DNA of 64,000 nucleotides, from contig CM036619.1 in the NCBI GenBank assembly GCA_020746105.1, positions 15,228,238 to 15,292,237 of the forward strand. Reading direction: 5' to 3'. Origin of the DNA: Trogon surrucura. Its lineage: Eukaryota > Chordata > Aves > Trogoniformes > Trogonidae. Made by a program: the position numbers and the translations under genes. The first letter of the stretch is position 1. Each line of letters opens with the position of its first letter. Below are positions 62,587 to 64,000 of this stretch, in pieces. The notes under the pieces are model-generated. The model saw only the letters and a list, made by a program, of their open reading frames with translations. It made no database searches and was not told the DNA's origin.

Positions 62587-64000
62587 GTAAGCACCTTACG
62601 TGCATGCTGAAGGCCGTGTCTTTTTTTAAGTTCACTCAATTTACACAGTTCCTCATGCTTCATATTAAACCCCAGTCTCTCCAGATGAAAGTGATAGATA
62701 TGCAAAGGCTCACAATGTAGTGCAAATGGCCATTTAGAGCCACGGAGTGTGAAGACTATTCATCTGTGACAACCTTTTACACTTCCTGCTGAGCACCCCA
62801 CAAGGACTTGTGAGATCAAGAACTGATTACAGGCAGGCAGTGAGAGATACGCATGATAAGGCATAAAGTCAGCAATCTCATGCGCATTTTCAGTTTCAAA
62901 CAGCAGCAGCTGAGGCTATCAGACTCCTTAGCGTCACATTCCTTTAAACCTTTCCTTTTGCTATACTTTGAGTCTCTAGAGAAGGATGCTGGTGGACAGC
63001 CAGTTCACTGCTCACAGTGATGGGCAAGTGTGCAGTAGATCAATAGAATTCTTTGAAAGGAACTGTATACTACACTAAGGAAGTGGTTGCATGCACTTTT
63101 TCAAAATATTTTAACTGCTTGTTAGTTCAAGGAAATTGTCATGATCTGTTGAAGGCAAAAGCGTTTTTCTTTTTTTATGTTTGCAGCAGCATGTAGGTGG
63201 TGGAATGTGTGAAGCATCTTGAGTAGAGATGAATGAACCACTTTTGAAATAAGAAAGAGTCTCTCCCAGGATTTTGCCTGATTTTTGAACCAAACTTTTA
63301 AGCTTGGGGAATTTTCACATTAGGCTCAGGCATAAGAAGGACATAATTTCTTAGGACAGACTTTTGATTGAGGTTTCCAGATTAACATTGTAAAATCAAG
63401 CCCAGAAGATGCTAAAAGGGTTTTAAGGTATTTTTCAGGGTAAGGCTGGAGTGTGAGCTCAAGCCCTTTAGAGAGCTGTCCACCGTGAACTCTGATTTGT
63501 GAAGGAAGGGCCAAGGAACTGAAATTCCTGCATAAATCATCTGTACACAGAATTGACATGTGACCTCATTTAGTTTAACTTAGTAAAGTTGCAGAGAGAT
63601 TTGCTTTGTTAGGGAAGCTGGAGCTGTGCATGACTCACGAAGAGACTCTTGGCTAATCTGACTATTTGAGGGCATTGAATAGCTTAGTGAAACATATTTT
63701 GGACAACTACATTTTCAACCCATTCTGTGCGAACCAACTGTGTTCCACAGAGCAGCTGCGATAACCTCTGACTAATTGGCTTTTCAGAAGGTTACCTGCT
63801 GAGAGCATCTGCCATGACATCCATTCTCCCAGAAATGTTTCATCTCAGAATTGCCTGGTGCAGTCTATAGAGCCCAGCATCACAGGGCAAGAAGTGAGTT
63901 TTCTCTTGAGTCAGAATACGGGAGAAAGGATTTGCCTGACCTTGTTGAATGTTCAAGCATCTGTCTCGAAGCACCGAGCATCCTGTCTAAGCTGCCTTTT

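Larger units (their letters stand above)
56499..64000. other. Unique non-coding sequence, no confirmed gene
   Basis: About 7.5 kb with no recognised transposon. It includes a T16 run (56961-56976), a CpG-rich patch (57840-58100), a long AT-rich block that looks conserved (58740-59330), a 26-bp tandem duplication (59909-59960), a short perfect hairpin (61360-61386) and an exon-like segment (62433-62586), each described separately. Nothing else could be supported. Confidence 0.5.

Overview
The window looks like non-coding nuclear DNA from a bird. The main evidence is a set of CR1 LINE fragments, the dominant avian retroposon, most ending in the typical CR1 3' tail built from ATTCTATGATT/ATTCTGTGATT-like units. 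Their reading frames contain the familiar CR1 ORF2 C-terminal block (DRTRGNG... HWNRLPREVV...) and, in three copies, pieces of reverse transcriptase. The rest is AT-rich, CpG-poor sequence with no continuous reading frames. I found no protein-coding gene, rRNA, tRNA, CRISPR array or bacterial-type operon that I can support. The species cannot be determined from this sequence alone.

Layout. 1-5.5 kb: unique sequence with one minus-strand CR1 3' end (1996-2338). 5.5-9.4 kb: a LINE graveyard, with an old plus-strand CR1 (5520-6660), then a much older CR1/L3-like LINE (6950-9375) split by a younger CR1 (8205-8576). 9.4-16.3 kb: unique sequence with a probable ancient tRNA-derived SINE (13735-13935), a CpG-rich segment with a nearly open minus-strand frame (14095-14514) and a possible ancient LINE remnant near 15.9 kb. 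16.35-17.5 kb: a minus-strand CR1 with RT motifs and an internal deletion. 18.5 kb: a short CR1 tail. 24.1-25.6 kb: a weak L2-like candidate, then a minus-strand CR1 of a different subfamily. 25.6-40.1 kb: the longest interval without an obvious transposon, with several stretches that look like regulatory or conserved non-coding DNA. 40.1-40.6 and 43.5-44.3 kb: two more minus-strand CR1s. 44-64 kb: mostly unique sequence with a 144-bp AGAC/AGAT microsatellite (52557-52700), two CR1 tails, a homeodomain-type motif cluster near 50.3 kb and a 26-bp tandem duplication near 59.9 kb.

No set of genes works together here. The window is best read as intergenic or intronic DNA whose recognisable content is decayed retroposons, simple repeats and possible cis-regulatory elements. 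I did not find a convincing undescribed biological system. The items most worth checking are the CpG-rich segment with a nearly open frame at 14095-14514, the exon-like segment at 62433-62586, the X-box motif at 34741, the 12-bp perfect hairpin at 34034-34074, the palindromic TAAT cluster at 50268-50324, and the nested LINEs at 6950-9375. Repeat boundaries are approximate (about 10-30 bp) because they come from reading, not alignment.
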